A stretch of 34,072 bases of DNA from Fidelibacterota bacterium. GTDB taxonomy: Bacteria > Fidelibacterota > Marinisomatia > Marinisomatales > TCS56. Below the pieces are notes generated by a model. That model was not told where the DNA came from. It did no database searches and saw nothing but the letters and a program-made list of their open reading frames with translations. Positions 10,458-20,279 of the stretch are shown here, one piece after another. The stretch lies in the NCBI GenBank assembly GCA_013203115.1, contig JABMQW010000072.1, positions 1 through 34,072 of the forward strand. The letters are read 5' to 3'. The position numbers and the translations under genes were made by a program. How positions within the stretch are numbered: position 1 is the stretch's first letter; each line of letters begins with the position of its first letter.

Positions 10458-11545
10458 TAATTCAATCCCAAGTGGTAGCTGGTATCATTGGAACCGGATG
10501 GGTTAACACCCTTTTTTTCTAGGTCAATAATATCGGTGGCTGTGATTATCGTTTGAAGGTCCTTTCCTAAAGCAGATAGCACTTGATCGCTACGCTGAAA
10601 ATCCAATTTGGCAAACAGATCATCCAGTATAATTGTCGGTCCTTTCCCGGTATGTTTTCTAATAAACCGGGCCTCGGCCATCTTAATTAACACCATGGTG
10701 ATTTTATGTTCTCCCTGAGACCCGAATTTACGAAGATCTTCACCATTAAATCCGATTTCATATATGTCCCGGTGGGGTCCTGATCCAGTATATCCGCGAC
10801 GTATATCATTTTTTAAGGATTGTCCTAATATTTTTTTATGTTCGTCGATTGTGAGCGCAGTGTCCGGAGTGTGCTGCAAGCATAATTTTACGTCACCAAT
10901 AGTGAAATCATGCGCTACTTTCTGCAATAAACCTGAAAATTCATTAATGTATTGAATTCGTTCGCGCCAGATTTTATTTCCATTTTTGGCTAATGTATCA
11001 TCCCAGGCCGTGATCATCGATACCGGAGCATTATCTGTTGCTACCCTTACTAAGGCGGCATTTCTTTGTTTCAAAGTCCGGGTGTAGCTAACCAGCGTGT
11101 CCACATACGCTTTGGAAACCACCGAAAAAACCTGGTCAAAATATGATCTCCGGTTCCCCGGTGCACCTTTGGTTATAATTTGTTCTTCCGGACTTAATAC
11201 AACCACCGGGTTGAGACCAATGAGTTCTCGTGCCCCTGAAATCGGTTTTTCGTTGAGGATGAATCGTTTACGTCCGTCGTGCAGTTGATTGAGTTGGATC
11301 TGGTTTTGCTCTTTTCCCTGTTCAAATATTCCAGTGATATTCATCTGCTCGCGCCCAATTTGCAGGGTTTCTAACAATCTACGGGTTCTAAAGCTTCTAC
11401 CATAAGCCAACAGGTAAATTGCCTCAAGAATGGATGTTTTTCCCGAACCGTTCCCCCCCCAAATGACATTCACCCCGGGACCGAATTTAAGCCGGGCTTG
11501 ATCATGATTACGAAATGAGTGCACAGCAATTTCTTTAACAGACAT
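10457..11545 (-). CDS. recF: DNA replication and repair protein RecF
   Basis: RecF is an SMC-like ATPase that helps load RecA at single-strand gaps with RecO and RecR. The Walker A motif GGNGSGKTS is at residues 30-38, ABC signature-like residues occur in FGSQGEHKITMVLIKMAE, and Walker B is TIILDDLFAKLD. The PGNRRSYFDQVF and SGPHRDIYEIGF motifs are typical. At 362 residues it has normal length. It lies 67 bases downstream of dnaN, across a 20-base AT palindrome, and overlaps DUF721 by one base. No clear Shine-Dalgarno precedes its ATG. Confidence 0.97.
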
Positions 11546-11564
11546 ACAGCTAACAGTGAAAAAT

Positions 11565-11584
11565 ATAAATTTATATAAATTTAT
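11565..11584. repeat. 20-bp perfect AT palindrome between dnaN and recF
   Basis: The sequence ATAAATTTATATAAATTTAT is its own reverse complement and sits in the 67-base dnaN-recF gap. It lacks G or C, so it would be a weak terminator. It could be a binding site or an internal promoter element for recF. Chance is possible in such AT-rich DNA. Confidence 0.5.
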
Positions 11585-11612
11585 TTCCGTATTACATCAA
11601 CGGTGGGCACTG

Positions 11613-12728
11613 TCAATCATTCAATCGGATTGGCATTAACAGCATTGTTAAATCACTGTTGTTGGCCTGTTCCTCCGGATAGAATAGACCAGCGCTGATT
11701 GGTGTTTTTAAATCAATGATGATTTTTTCCACTTTGATATGCGCTAAAATATCTTTTAGGTAGTTTGCGTTATAACCTATGACCAAATCATCCCCCGAGT
11801 AGGAGGCGGATACATTTTCCTGGGCGCGGGAAGCTTTTTCAGGATCTTCTGTTGTTATGGTCACTTTTTCATCAATTATTCTCAGCGCTACCTGGTGGGT
11901 TGATTTATTTGAAAATATTGAAACTCGTCGAACCGCGCCAAGGATCGTTTCGCGCTCCACGGTTAACCGCTTCTCATTATCGCGCGGAATCACCGTGTCA
12001 TAATCAGGAAAGCGCTCATCAATCAGGCGGGTAATAATGGTGTTTTTACCTATTCTGGCTATCAGGTGTTTATCGCCCAGACTGATATCAATATTATCTT
12101 CTTCTGAAAGGAAATTGCCTAGTAATCCAAGAAATTTTCGTGGTACAACTATATCACCACTGAAAGCATCTGTTTGATAGTCGGTACGAATATATCTAAC
12201 AAGACGGTGGCCATCTGTTGCAACAGAGGTTAAATTTTGTTCATTAAACTGGAAAAGAACACCGGTCAGGGCCGGTTTTAATTCATCTTTACTGACGGCA
12301 AAACTGGTGTTATCAATAATATCGCGCATCACGTTCGTTGCCATCGACAATGTCTTTTGTTTGTCTACGTCCGGTATCGCTGGAAATTCATCGGCCGGTT
12401 TTCCCATAAGATCATAAACACCCATTTCTGTGCTCAACTCAACACGATTTTGAGCATCAATTGAGATCGTTATACGGGTCTCCGGAAGTTCATTGGTTAT
12501 TTCCAATAAAGTATGTAATGGAACGGCGGCCGACCCGGTGTCTTCCAAGCTGGCTTCTAGTGGAACAATAATGGTTATTTCAAGATCGGTGGTACGTAAT
12601 AACACCCCCTCATTTTCAGCAACAAATAATACACTGTTTAAAATTGGAAGGGTGGAGCGTACCGGGGTAGCTTTAGATAGTTTTTGTAATGCTGATTGTA
12701 ATTCAGTTTTTGATGTGGAAATCTTCAT
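11613..12728 (-). CDS. dnaN: DNA polymerase III beta sliding clamp
   Basis: The beta clamp encircles DNA and tethers the replicative polymerase. The 371-residue length is standard for the three-domain clamp. The N-terminus MKISTSKTELQSALQKLSKATPVRSTLPILNSVLF is typical. Other family stretches are TTDLEITI, PADEFPAIP, FAVSKDELKPALTGVLF, TDGHRLVR and the C-terminal TMLLMPIRLND. It is transcribed leftward as first gene of dnaN-recF-DUF721-gyrB-gyrA. Upstream lies a 380-base AT-rich gap with DnaA boxes, so DnaA may control it. dnaN is 11 kb from dnaA and on the opposite strand, unlike the common dnaA-dnaN order. Confidence 0.98.
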   Translation of the reverse strand: MKISTSKTELQSALQKLSKATPVRSTLPILNSVLFVAENEGVLLRTTDLEITIIVPLEASLEDTGSAAVPLHTLLEITNELPETRITISIDAQNRVELSTEMGVYDLMGKPADEFPAIPDVDKQKTLSMATNVMRDIIDNTSFAVSKDELKPALTGVLFQFNEQNLTSVATDGHRLVRYIRTDYQTDAFSGDIVVPRKFLGLLGNFLSEEDNIDISLGDKHLIARIGKNTIITRLIDERFPDYDTVIPRDNEKRLTVERETILGAVRRVSIFSNKSTHQVALRIIDEKVTITTEDPEKASRAQENVSASYSGDDLVIGYNANYLKDILAHIKVEKIIIDLKTPISAGLFYPEEQANNSDLTMLLMPIRLND

Positions 12729-13109
12729 AAATGTTCCAAATTTAATTATTGGTTTACTGACGATTTTTTGTTTTTAATGTGCATGATGTTACCGCAATCA
12801 GTTTGTTTTAACAAGTCGTTTTTAAATTTTATCATTTGAGTGAATAAAGAATAATATATATAACTTATAAATAAAAATATATTATTTATTAGGGCTGTGG
12901 ATATTGTTAATAGAGAGTACTTGAAAACGGCTAACCAGTGTCTTTTTTCGTACGACAAGTTGTTTAGTTAAGAGATAACATTATGTGGATAACAAATAGG
13001 CGGCTGGGGGTAATTCAGGGTAAAAACGTAAATATTAGCAGAAGGAATGACAAATAAAGGCATAAAAAATATTGTTAATATCCTGTTGGTAATAATGTGG
13101 AAAACATTC
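12729..13109. other. AT-rich gap with DnaA boxes upstream of dnaN; candidate second origin element
   Basis: No supported gene lies here. A perfect DnaA box (TGTGGATAA, reverse complement of TTATCCACA) is at 12984-12992. Single-mismatch boxes in the same orientation are at 12778-12786, 12896-12904 and 13096-13104. A strongly AT-rich run lies at about 12837-12893 (ATAATATATATAAC...), directly beside the 12896 box, as in a DNA unwinding element. The 70-codon frame at 12746-12958 looks like chance. The region may be part of the origin, or only a DnaA-responsive control region for dnaN. Confidence 0.55.
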
Positions 13110-14393
13110 TTAATCCATTATCTGGATAAAGAAATTCTGGCGAGCTTTAACAATCCATTCCGAATACCAATCAGCTTTTTTATGTTCAATGGCCATCATT
13201 TCCAAATCAGTCCAATGTCTTGAAAGATCCGGTTTACCACCCATTTTTATGTTTTCAATCCAGAATAAATGATAGCCGAAATTGGTCTTTACCGGTCTAC
13301 TGCATTCATTCATTTCCAGATAATTAATGATTTGCGCTACCTCAGGGATGGGGAATTTCTGAGGGTTAACCCAACCTAAATCACCGCCCTTCCCCCTGGT
13401 TTCATCATCTTTGGTATAAATTTTAGATAGTCTTGAAAAATCATCTATGGTACTAATGGAGTCTTTTAAATTACTGGCAAATTGATAAGCGCGAGATTCG
13501 TCAGATTCTGAAATTTCGGGAGTAATGAGAATATGGCGGACATAAATCTTTTCACCCTGTTTTTTCATTGTTTGAATCAAATGGTAGCCAAACTGGGTTT
13601 TTACCGGCTGACTGATTTCACCCTCGCTCAGCGTAAAAGCAACTGATCCAAATTCGGGAACCAGTGATTCCCGGCGTATTAACCCCAAACTACCACCATT
13701 AGCAGCTGAACCGGGGTCTTGTGAGTAATCCCGGGCTAAAGTCTCAAAGGATTCACCGTTGATAATGCGTTCACGCAGGTCAGAAATTAACAGTTTGGCT
13801 TTCTGAAGACTTTCTTCACCAGCTTCAACTTCGGTCAATAGATGCCATAAGTGAACCTGGGTTGGAAAGAAAGGGATACTATCTTTGTAGGTATTGTAAA
13901 AAGAAACTACTTCTTGACGACTGACGGTAATTGACATTAATAATTGTTGCTGATAACGCTCGGTTATCATTCTATCCTGCATGTCCGGTTTATATTCGCG
14001 CCTTAGCGATTTTAGGGACTGCCCCAGCATTTCTTCGGCCAGTTCCTCACTACCGGCCTGAGAGATCATATATTCAATCTGCTGATCCAGAGCCTGGTCT
14101 ACTTCTTTTTCTTTTACTTCGATTGAATCAAGCTTTGCCATCTCCAGGATAATTTTCTGGTCAACCATGGATTGAAGAATGTCTTTTTGTAGTTTTACCA
14201 GACGTTCAGGCTCCAACTCAGGATTAATGCGCTGCTGAATTGCTGTCATCTGAACTAATTGAGCAACGTCGCTTTTCAGAATAATGTTATTGTCAACTAT
14301 TGCAGCCAGACCGTCAATTACCATTTGGTTGTCTTGAGCACTTAGCAGGGCCGTTAAAAACATGATATATATAAGCTGATTTTTAATCCTCAT
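13110..14393 (-). CDS. SurA-like periplasmic chaperone / peptidyl-prolyl isomerase
   Basis: A 427-residue exported protein that probably helps outer-membrane proteins fold. A signal peptide (residues 1-19, IYIMFLTALLSAQ) is followed by a SurA N-terminal chaperone domain (VIDGLAAIVDNNIILKSDV). Two parvulin domains follow. The first, about 176-270, includes FETLARDYSQDPGSAANGGSLG and TQFGYHLIQ. The second, about 280-380, includes YVRHILITPE, KGGDLGWV and TNFGYHLFWI. Domain order and length match SurA. The start ATG overlaps the stop of the upstream parvulin gene by 4 bases, and both follow mfd closely, at the end of the rpmH-to-mfd unit. Confidence 0.92.
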   Translation of the reverse strand: MRIKNQLIYIMFLTALLSAQDNQMVIDGLAAIVDNNIILKSDVAQLVQMTAIQQRINPELEPERLVKLQKDILQSMVDQKIILEMAKLDSIEVKEKEVDQALDQQIEYMISQAGSEELAEEMLGQSLKSLRREYKPDMQDRMITERYQQQLLMSITVSRQEVVSFYNTYKDSIPFFPTQVHLWHLLTEVEAGEESLQKAKLLISDLRERIINGESFETLARDYSQDPGSAANGGSLGLIRRESLVPEFGSVAFTLSEGEISQPVKTQFGYHLIQTMKKQGEKIYVRHILITPEISESDESRAYQFASNLKDSISTIDDFSRLSKIYTKDDETRGKGGDLGWVNPQKFPIPEVAQIINYLEMNECSRPVKTNFGYHLFWIENIKMGGKPDLSRHWTDLEMMAIEHKKADWYSEWIVKARQNFFIQIMD

Positions 14394-15205
14394 GGATTCA
14401 TATTCTCCAGATTGATTTCTATTTCTGTTACAGTACGGAGACTGTCTAAAATTTTAATTGAGTTAAGGGAAGCGTAGTTCTGATAAAGCTGGTGACGTAG
14501 CACATCATACACATCGTCCAAGTCGCGGTAGGAACCTTCTTTATTACGTTCCAGTACTTCAACTACATGATATCCGTAATCAGTTGATAGCGGTCCGAGG
14601 ACAGTACCGCGGGAGTTATGACCAAAAATCGCATCATCCAGAGGTTTGAGTAATGATCCTCTTTTTACGACTACCGTTTCCACATGATGGGTGGAGAATG
14701 CTTTTTTTCTATCGGCCCCTGAGCGGCTGCGGGCTAAAATACGGCGTACTCTTCGGGCTTCATTTCGGTCTTGAATGATAAAATGATTTATCCGCGCTTC
14801 ATCTACCGGACGGTAAAAACTTTCCAGGTTTGCTTCGTAGGCTAAGTTTATTTCCTCCTGTGTGACGGTTATACCGGAGGTCATAGCTATTTCCAGATAC
14901 GTGCGACCCAGTAATTCACGGCGAAACTTTTCGACCGCAAGTTTGATTAAAGCATCCTGTTGTAAGTTTTGTTCTAAGGCTGCCTGGTAAAGCAATTCAT
15001 CATTAACCCATTGCGATACAACCAGTGCAGAATTTGAAGCCGGTAAAGATTGTTCAGCTAACATTTGATTAAGTCTTTCATATGTCAGCACGACATTGCC
15101 TACCCGGGCAACGACGTTATCTCCGGTTTTATCGTTTGTGCAAGACCACAGGGCAATTACAACAACGGCAAATAAACAAATATAAAGTTTTAATAGATCT
15201 TTCAT
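14390..15205 (-). CDS. PpiC/SurA-type parvulin lipoprotein
   Basis: A 271-residue exported protein. The N-terminus ICLFAVVVIALWSC ends in a lipobox-like Cys at about residue 22, predicting a lipoprotein. A SurA/PrsA-like N-terminal region (VVARVGNVVLTYERLNQML, WVNDELLYQAALEQNL) is followed by a weakly conserved parvulin domain ending in GPLSTDYGYHVVEVLERN. The catalytic block is degenerate, lacking the usual 'HIL' and 'GG.LG' signatures (HFII and KRGSLL instead), so chaperone rather than isomerase action is likely. It starts 9 bases after the mfd stop and overlaps the SurA-like gene by 4 bases. The pair probably works together in the periplasm. Confidence 0.85.
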   Translation of the reverse strand: MKDLLKLYICLFAVVVIALWSCTNDKTGDNVVARVGNVVLTYERLNQMLAEQSLPASNSALVVSQWVNDELLYQAALEQNLQQDALIKLAVEKFRRELLGRTYLEIAMTSGITVTQEEINLAYEANLESFYRPVDEARINHFIIQDRNEARRVRRILARSRSGADRKKAFSTHHVETVVVKRGSLLKPLDDAIFGHNSRGTVLGPLSTDYGYHVVEVLERNKEGSYRDLDDVYDVLRHQLYQNYASLNSIKILDSLRTVTEIEINLENMNP

Positions 15206-15214
15206 CCGTTTAAA

Positions 15215-18200
15215 TTACTTCTCTGACGAGGGTGAAAACAATTCCACAATTGAACTTGCCATTGTCATGGATGTTGACAGAGACGGTAATTGAATTTCAA
15301 ATCTTAAATCGTTATGCTTATCCACGTTAAAGCGATAGTGGTGGGATGATTTTTTGAGCAATGTTTCTAATTCAGACATCATTTCCACCGAATTATGAAA
15401 ACGTGTTTTAGCAGTAACAGTTCCCATAATTGAATCGGTTTGAATATTAATTACTCGCAACCCGGACCCGAGCGATTGAACCCTCAACTGAGCGACATAG
15501 ATCAAGTTGTTTACAGCTTCCGGCAAACGACCGAACCGGTCACGTAGCTCAGCACTAATTTGCTTGATGGCATGCGGATAATCTGCATCGGCCAGTCCCT
15601 GATAAAAGAACAGGCGATCCTGGACAATATTTATATAGGTGGCTGGAAAAAGAGCCTCGCCGCCAAAGACCACTTGAGCAGATTCGCGCAGATCGGTTTT
15701 TAGATTACCTACGGCTTCATCAACGGCATCCTTAAGTATCTTGCAATACATTTCAAAACCTACGGTGGCGACCTGGCCGCTTTGCTCAAAGCCGAACAGA
15801 TTTCCGGCACCGCGTATCTCCAGATCTTTTAAAGCGATATCATAGCCTGCCCCAAGATTGGAAAAATACTCAATCGCCTTGAGGCGCTGATAAGCATTTT
15901 TAGTCAACTTGATATTTTTAGGAATAACCAGAAGACAATAAGCTTGGCGGTTACTGCGTCCCACGCGACCCCGAATTTGATAGATCTGAGCTAAACCGAA
16001 ACGATGAGAATCATTAATGATGACCGTGTTAGCATTGGGGATATCGAGACCGGACTCAATGATTGTGGTACAAATTAAAATATCAATTTCAGCATTATAA
16101 AAGGCCAGCATGGTAGACTCTAAAAGCCGACTGGACATTTGACCATGGGCAATTGCAATGTTTTTATCTGGAAAGAAGAACTGGATTTTTTCCTGGTAAA
16201 AGGGCAATGCTTCAACATTATTATGTAAAAAGAAGACTTGGCCATTACGATTAAGCTCGAGTTCAATCGCCGCAACTATAACTTCCCAGTTGAAAAAATG
16301 TATCGACGTACGAATAGGCAAACGTTCTTTCGGGGGTGTTTCAATCTTGCTTATATCACGGATACCGATCAAAGACTGCTGTAAAGTACGGGGGATAGGG
16401 GTAGCAGTCAAAGTCATCACATCAACATTCTTTTTTAACTGTCTGATTCGTTCCTTATGGCGGACACCAAAGCGATGTTCTTCGTCAATAATGAGTAAGC
16501 CTAACAGAGGTATGTCGATATCAGTTGAAAGTAGTCGGTGGGTCCCTACGATCATATCGATCGTGCCTGCTGACAGATTCCGAATAATTTCTTTCTGCTC
16601 TTTGGGAGTGCGAAAACGCGACAGTAATTCCACTCGAACCCCAATCGGATCGAGACGGTTTTTTGAGGTTAGATAATGCTGATTGGCCAGGATGGTTGTC
16701 GGTGCGAGGAAAACAACCTTATATCCGCTACTGATAACACCCAGGGCTATTCTTAAGGCAACCTCGGTTTTTCCAAAACCCACATCCCCACAAATCAGAC
16801 GATCCATTGGCGTTGTTTGCTTTAAATCATTCAGCGAATTTTCAATAGCAGAGGCCTGGTCTGGTGTTTCTTCATAAGGGAAAGTGGTTTCCAGCTCAAA
16901 GAGCAATTCAGGATCTGGTTGATATTCAAAACCGCGGGGCTGACTCCGCTGGGCATAGAGGTTTAATAATTCCTTAACGACAGCAGAAGCGGATTTCTTG
17001 GTTCTAAACTTTTGTTGTTCCCACAGGGCTGTGCCTAACCGCGATAACTTAGGGTCTGCATCACCGGCCGGGATGTATTTATGTACCCGGGAAAATTTAT
17101 CCACCGGAACATAGACCACCCCGCCATCAGCGTATTCGATGCTAATGCATTCCTGGGTTGCTGTTTTACTTTCGATTTGCGTCAATCCACGGTATAGGCC
17201 GACCCCAAAATCCTGATGAACCAGAAAATCTCCCCAATCCAGTGATTCTAAAGAACTTAATTGTTTATGAGTGGCTTTATCAGGTAGGACAGACCAGCGT
17301 TGTTTAGGTCGTGATGATATCTGAAATAATTCAGCATAGGTATAGCCAGCCAAACTGTATTCGGGCAACACAAAACCTTTTTGCAGCGGGGCGGCTAGAT
17401 ACTGCGGCGTGAAAGGCAGTTTTTTATCCAGGGAGTCAATTTGTTCTTTTGAATCAGTGAAAATAAACAGGCGGTTACCGAATTGTCGGTAAGCGTTGGT
17501 TAGAATTTCCAGTTTAGCTTCCCAGGTTTGGCGTACAAAAGACGTAGACAGACAATTAATTATGTCCGGTTTAAGGTTTGCGGAAGTTCCGAGATAATAA
17601 CCTTGGGTATTTTTATGAATGAATAGCGATAGAAACCCACTGGGAAGAGCATCGGATAAAGATATTGAAGAACTTGACGGGGCGGTTGGCGGTGGTAAAA
17701 TTTCAAGTTTTTTTAATTGAGTTTCCGTACGCTGAGAAAGGGGGTTGAAAGAGCGCAGGGATTCAATCTCGTCGCCAAAAAGTTCTATTCGGGTAGGTAA
17801 ACCGGCCGATAAAATAAATATATCCAGAATACAGCCGCGCACAGCATAACTTTTTGGAGTGTACACATGGTCAACACGTTCATAACCCCAACAGTCAAGT
17901 GTCTCTATCAGTCTGCCGATATTAAGCTTGGAAGCCACTGAAATAGAGAAGCCGACTTCGTGATCGGTGCGGATCAGGGGAAGATTTAATGCGCTGGATG
18001 TGGTAAAAACCAGACCAATAAATTCTTGACAGATAACATTGATCAAATCCGTCTGATAACGTTCCCAATCCGGTGTAAAACCGGGAACCCGCGTAACAGA
18101 ATCACTTGGCTCAGGAAAATAAAAGACGTTCTTATTAATCAGACTAAATAACGTGCGATAAAAAAGCTCACCTTCAGACAGATTATCACAGATACAAACC

Positions 18201-18385
18201 AGCGGTTGTTTGTTTTTTTGCCAAAGCGATAGAGTTGTCAGTGAGGCCAGGGGCTGGTTAAATCCGCTGCAAGCATAGGGTTTGGCTTGCGAAAGCGCCG
18301 CTGCAAGTTGAGATATTTCCGGGACACGGTTTATAGCAGAGAAAAAAGCGACCAACCCGGCCGGTAATGTTTCACGTGAAACCAT
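15215..18385 (-). CDS. mfd: Transcription-repair coupling factor Mfd
   Basis: Mfd removes RNA polymerase stalled at DNA lesions and recruits the UvrABC system. At 1056 residues it is slightly shorter than the usual 1130-1160. UvrB-like N-terminal domains lead to the RNA-polymerase interaction domain (DFLVHQDFGVGLYRG, near residue 390). The translocase follows, with Walker A GDVGFGKTEVALR (about 530), the DEEH box IIDEEHRFGVRHKER, TLTATPIPRTL and QIRGRVGRS, then the TRCF C-terminal domain. The start ATG overlaps the mnmG stop by one base. Its codons 2-6 (VSRET) also form a parS-like site, so the N-terminus is constrained by a DNA element. The ATG is favoured by the mnmG overlap. Confidence 0.97.
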   Translation of the reverse strand: MVSRETLPAGLVAFFSAINRVPEISQLAAALSQAKPYACSGFNQPLASLTTLSLWQKNKQPLVCICDNLSEGELFYRTLFSLINKNVFYFPEPSDSVTRVPGFTPDWERYQTDLINVICQEFIGLVFTTSSALNLPLIRTDHEVGFSISVASKLNIGRLIETLDCWGYERVDHVYTPKSYAVRGCILDIFILSAGLPTRIELFGDEIESLRSFNPLSQRTETQLKKLEILPPPTAPSSSSISLSDALPSGFLSLFIHKNTQGYYLGTSANLKPDIINCLSTSFVRQTWEAKLEILTNAYRQFGNRLFIFTDSKEQIDSLDKKLPFTPQYLAAPLQKGFVLPEYSLAGYTYAELFQISSRPKQRWSVLPDKATHKQLSSLESLDWGDFLVHQDFGVGLYRGLTQIESKTATQECISIEYADGGVVYVPVDKFSRVHKYIPAGDADPKLSRLGTALWEQQKFRTKKSASAVVKELLNLYAQRSQPRGFEYQPDPELLFELETTFPYEETPDQASAIENSLNDLKQTTPMDRLICGDVGFGKTEVALRIALGVISSGYKVVFLAPTTILANQHYLTSKNRLDPIGVRVELLSRFRTPKEQKEIIRNLSAGTIDMIVGTHRLLSTDIDIPLLGLLIIDEEHRFGVRHKERIRQLKKNVDVMTLTATPIPRTLQQSLIGIRDISKIETPPKERLPIRTSIHFFNWEVIVAAIELELNRNGQVFFLHNNVEALPFYQEKIQFFFPDKNIAIAHGQMSSRLLESTMLAFYNAEIDILICTTIIESGLDIPNANTVIINDSHRFGLAQIYQIRGRVGRSNRQAYCLLVIPKNIKLTKNAYQRLKAIEYFSNLGAGYDIALKDLEIRGAGNLFGFEQSGQVATVGFEMYCKILKDAVDEAVGNLKTDLRESAQVVFGGEALFPATYINIVQDRLFFYQGLADADYPHAIKQISAELRDRFGRLPEAVNNLIYVAQLRVQSLGSGLRVINIQTDSIMGTVTAKTRFHNSVEMMSELETLLKKSSHHYRFNVDKHNDLRFEIQLPSLSTSMTMASSIVELFSPSSEK
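18368..18383. promoter_or_regulatory. parS-like centromere site within the mfd start
   Basis: The sequence TGTTTCACGTGAAACC differs at one of 16 positions from the widespread ParB site TGTTTCACGTGAAACA. It overlaps the mfd start codon and codons 2-6. Together with the site at 20259-20274 it lies 4-6 kb from dnaA, where chromosomal parS sites usually cluster. Confidence 0.85.
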
Positions 18386-20256
18386 CAGCTTCGTTTGGCT
18401 AATACCACCGAAAGGATGGCAATATCGGCTGGTGACACGCCGGATATCCGCATGGCCTGGCCGAGAGTCTCGGGACGAACAATGAGTAGTTTTTCCCGTC
18501 CTTCGTTTGAGATGGCCGCAGCCTGGGTATAATCGAAAGAGTCAGGTATATGGTAAGCTTCCTGTTGTTTCATTTTTTCAACCTGCTTGTTTTGGCGGGC
18601 AATATATCCGGCATATTTGATTTCTGTTTCGGCCTCGGTAATTATTTCGTCCTTTATTCCATCAGGGTAACCGGATATATGGATATGCTTGAACAGTCGT
18701 TTTGGTAGCAGGTCGATTTTAACGCCAGGGCGTTTCAACAGGTTGACCGCCTTGGTTGGCTCGGTTATTAACGATTCGCCGGCCTTTGTCAGGGCCGGAT
18801 TTATTTCAGCCGGTTTTACCAGCCTGGACAAGGAAACCGAAAAACGATCGGTTAAGGCCAGTTTGGCTTGAATCAATTCATGAGTTTCTGCTGTGATTAG
18901 ATCAAAAGACCGGGCTTTATCCACTAAGCGGCGGTCCGCGTTGGAGTAACGTAATAACAAGCGGTATTCTGCCCGCGAGGTAAACATCCGGTATGGTTCA
19001 AGCGTATCTTTGGTTATCAGATCGTCAATCAAAACACCAATATAAGCCTCGTCGCGCCCCAGGATAAGTGGTGGTTTATTGTGCAGATACATGACTGCAT
19101 TAACCGCCGCAACCAACCCCTGCGCGGCGGCCTCTTCATAGCCTGACGTCCCGTTGATCTGTCCGGCAAGAAACAAGCCCGTGACCAGCTTGGATTCTAG
19201 TGTGGAGTGTAGCTGTGAAGGGGCGAAAAAATCATATTCTATGGCATATCCCGGGCGGAAAAAACACACTTTTTCCAAACCCGGTATTTCTCGAAGAGCA
19301 GCTAACTGTACTCGCTCGGGTAAACTGGTAGCAAAACCGTTGGCATAGATCTGTTCGGAACCGGTCCATTCCGGTTCCAAGAATAAAGTGTGGGAATCAT
19401 GATGAGCAAAGCGAAATAATTTGTCTTCAATTGAGGGGCAGTAACGGGGACCAATACCGTTAATGTCTCCGGAAAACAGCGGCGCATCGGCAATATTGGC
19501 ATGTATTAACTCGTGACAGGCGGCATTCGTGCGAATTGTATGACAAGGAATATCAGGAGGATTAAAATCAGTGGTTCGATAAGAAAAGGGTGTAGGGTGT
19601 CGGTCGCCTCGAACGATAGTGGTTTTTGAAAAATTAATTGTTGATTTCATTAACCGGGGCGGGGTACCAGTCTTTAGTCTTCCTGCCCGCAAGCCGAGCG
19701 CTACCAGAGCCTCCGTTATTCCACGAGCAGCCGATTCCCCCATTCTACCAGCCGGAATTTTCCGCTGTCCAATGTGAATCAGGCCGTTGAGGAAAGTACC
19801 ACAAGTGAGAATAGCAACCCTGGTATTGATTAGGGTTCCGTCGTCGAGTACAACGCCTTTAAGTGTGCCACCGGAATCCCTGATATCAACGACTTCATTC
19901 TCAATAACCGTGATATTCGGATGTTCCAAAAGGGCTTGCCGGACCAGCGCCTCATAGCGACGTTTATCGATCTGTGCGCGAGGCGACCAGACGGATCGGC
20001 CCTTTGAGCGATTCAGGATTTTAAACTGAATCCCGGCCTGATCGGTTGCCAACCCCATAATGCCACCCAGCACATCCAACTCACGAACCATTTGACCTTT
20101 TGCCAATCCACCAATCGCCGGGTTACAGGAGGCTCTTCCGATGGCCTTAATATCGTGCGTAACTAACGCGACAGTACTATTAAGACCTGCCGCCGCCAAT
20201 GCGGCTTCGATTCCGGCGTGTCCGCCACCAACCACCACAATATCAAATTGATTCAT
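18385..20256 (-). CDS. mnmG: tRNA uridine-5-carboxymethylaminomethyl modification enzyme MnmG (GidA)
   Basis: MnmG is the FAD-binding partner of MnmE; together they make the 5-carboxymethylaminomethyl group on wobble U34 of certain tRNAs. The protein has 623 residues, normal for the family. The dinucleotide fold is [17 protein letters not shown] at the N-terminus. Other conserved blocks are [64 protein letters not shown] and [23 protein letters not shown]. It sits 23 bases after mnmE and overlaps mfd by one base. rsmG and parAB, which often follow mnmG, are absent here, yet parS-like sites flank the gene on both sides. Confidence 0.98.
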   Translation of the reverse strand: MNQFDIVVVGGGHAGIEAALAAAGLNSTVALVTHDIKAIGRASCNPAIGGLAKGQMVRELDVLGGIMGLATDQAGIQFKILNRSKGRSVWSPRAQIDKRRYEALVRQALLEHPNITVIENEVVDIRDSGGTLKGVVLDDGTLINTRVAILTCGTFLNGLIHIGQRKIPAGRMGESAARGITEALVALGLRAGRLKTGTPPRLMKSTINFSKTTIVRGDRHPTPFSYRTTDFNPPDIPCHTIRTNAACHELIHANIADAPLFSGDINGIGPRYCPSIEDKLFRFAHHDSHTLFLEPEWTGSEQIYANGFATSLPERVQLAALREIPGLEKVCFFRPGYAIEYDFFAPSQLHSTLESKLVTGLFLAGQINGTSGYEEAAAQGLVAAVNAVMYLHNKPPLILGRDEAYIGVLIDDLITKDTLEPYRMFTSRAEYRLLLRYSNADRRLVDKARSFDLITAETHELIQAKLALTDRFSVSLSRLVKPAEINPALTKAGESLITEPTKAVNLLKRPGVKIDLLPKRLFKHIHISGYPDGIKDEIITEAETEIKYAGYIARQNKQVEKMKQQEAYHIPDSFDYTQAAAISNEGREKLLIVRPETLGQAMRISGVSPADIAILSVVLAKRS

Positions 20257-20258
20257 CT

Positions 20259-20274
20259 GGTTTCACGTGGAACA
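20259..20274. promoter_or_regulatory. parS-like centromere site in the mnmE-mnmG gap
   Basis: Read on the minus strand the site is TGTTCCACGTGAAACC, 14 of 16 matches to TGTTTCACGTGAAACA. The C at position 5 is a variation found in natural parS sites. It fills most of the 23-base gap just before the mnmG start codon, 1.9 kb from the second site at 18368-18383. Confidence 0.75.
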
Positions 20275-20279
20275 AGTAA

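Noticed and set aside
12746-12958. 70-codon hydrophobic frame upstream of dnaN (minus strand)
   Set aside because: It lies in very AT-rich DNA containing DnaA boxes, has no Shine-Dalgarno and reads like low-complexity AT translation.
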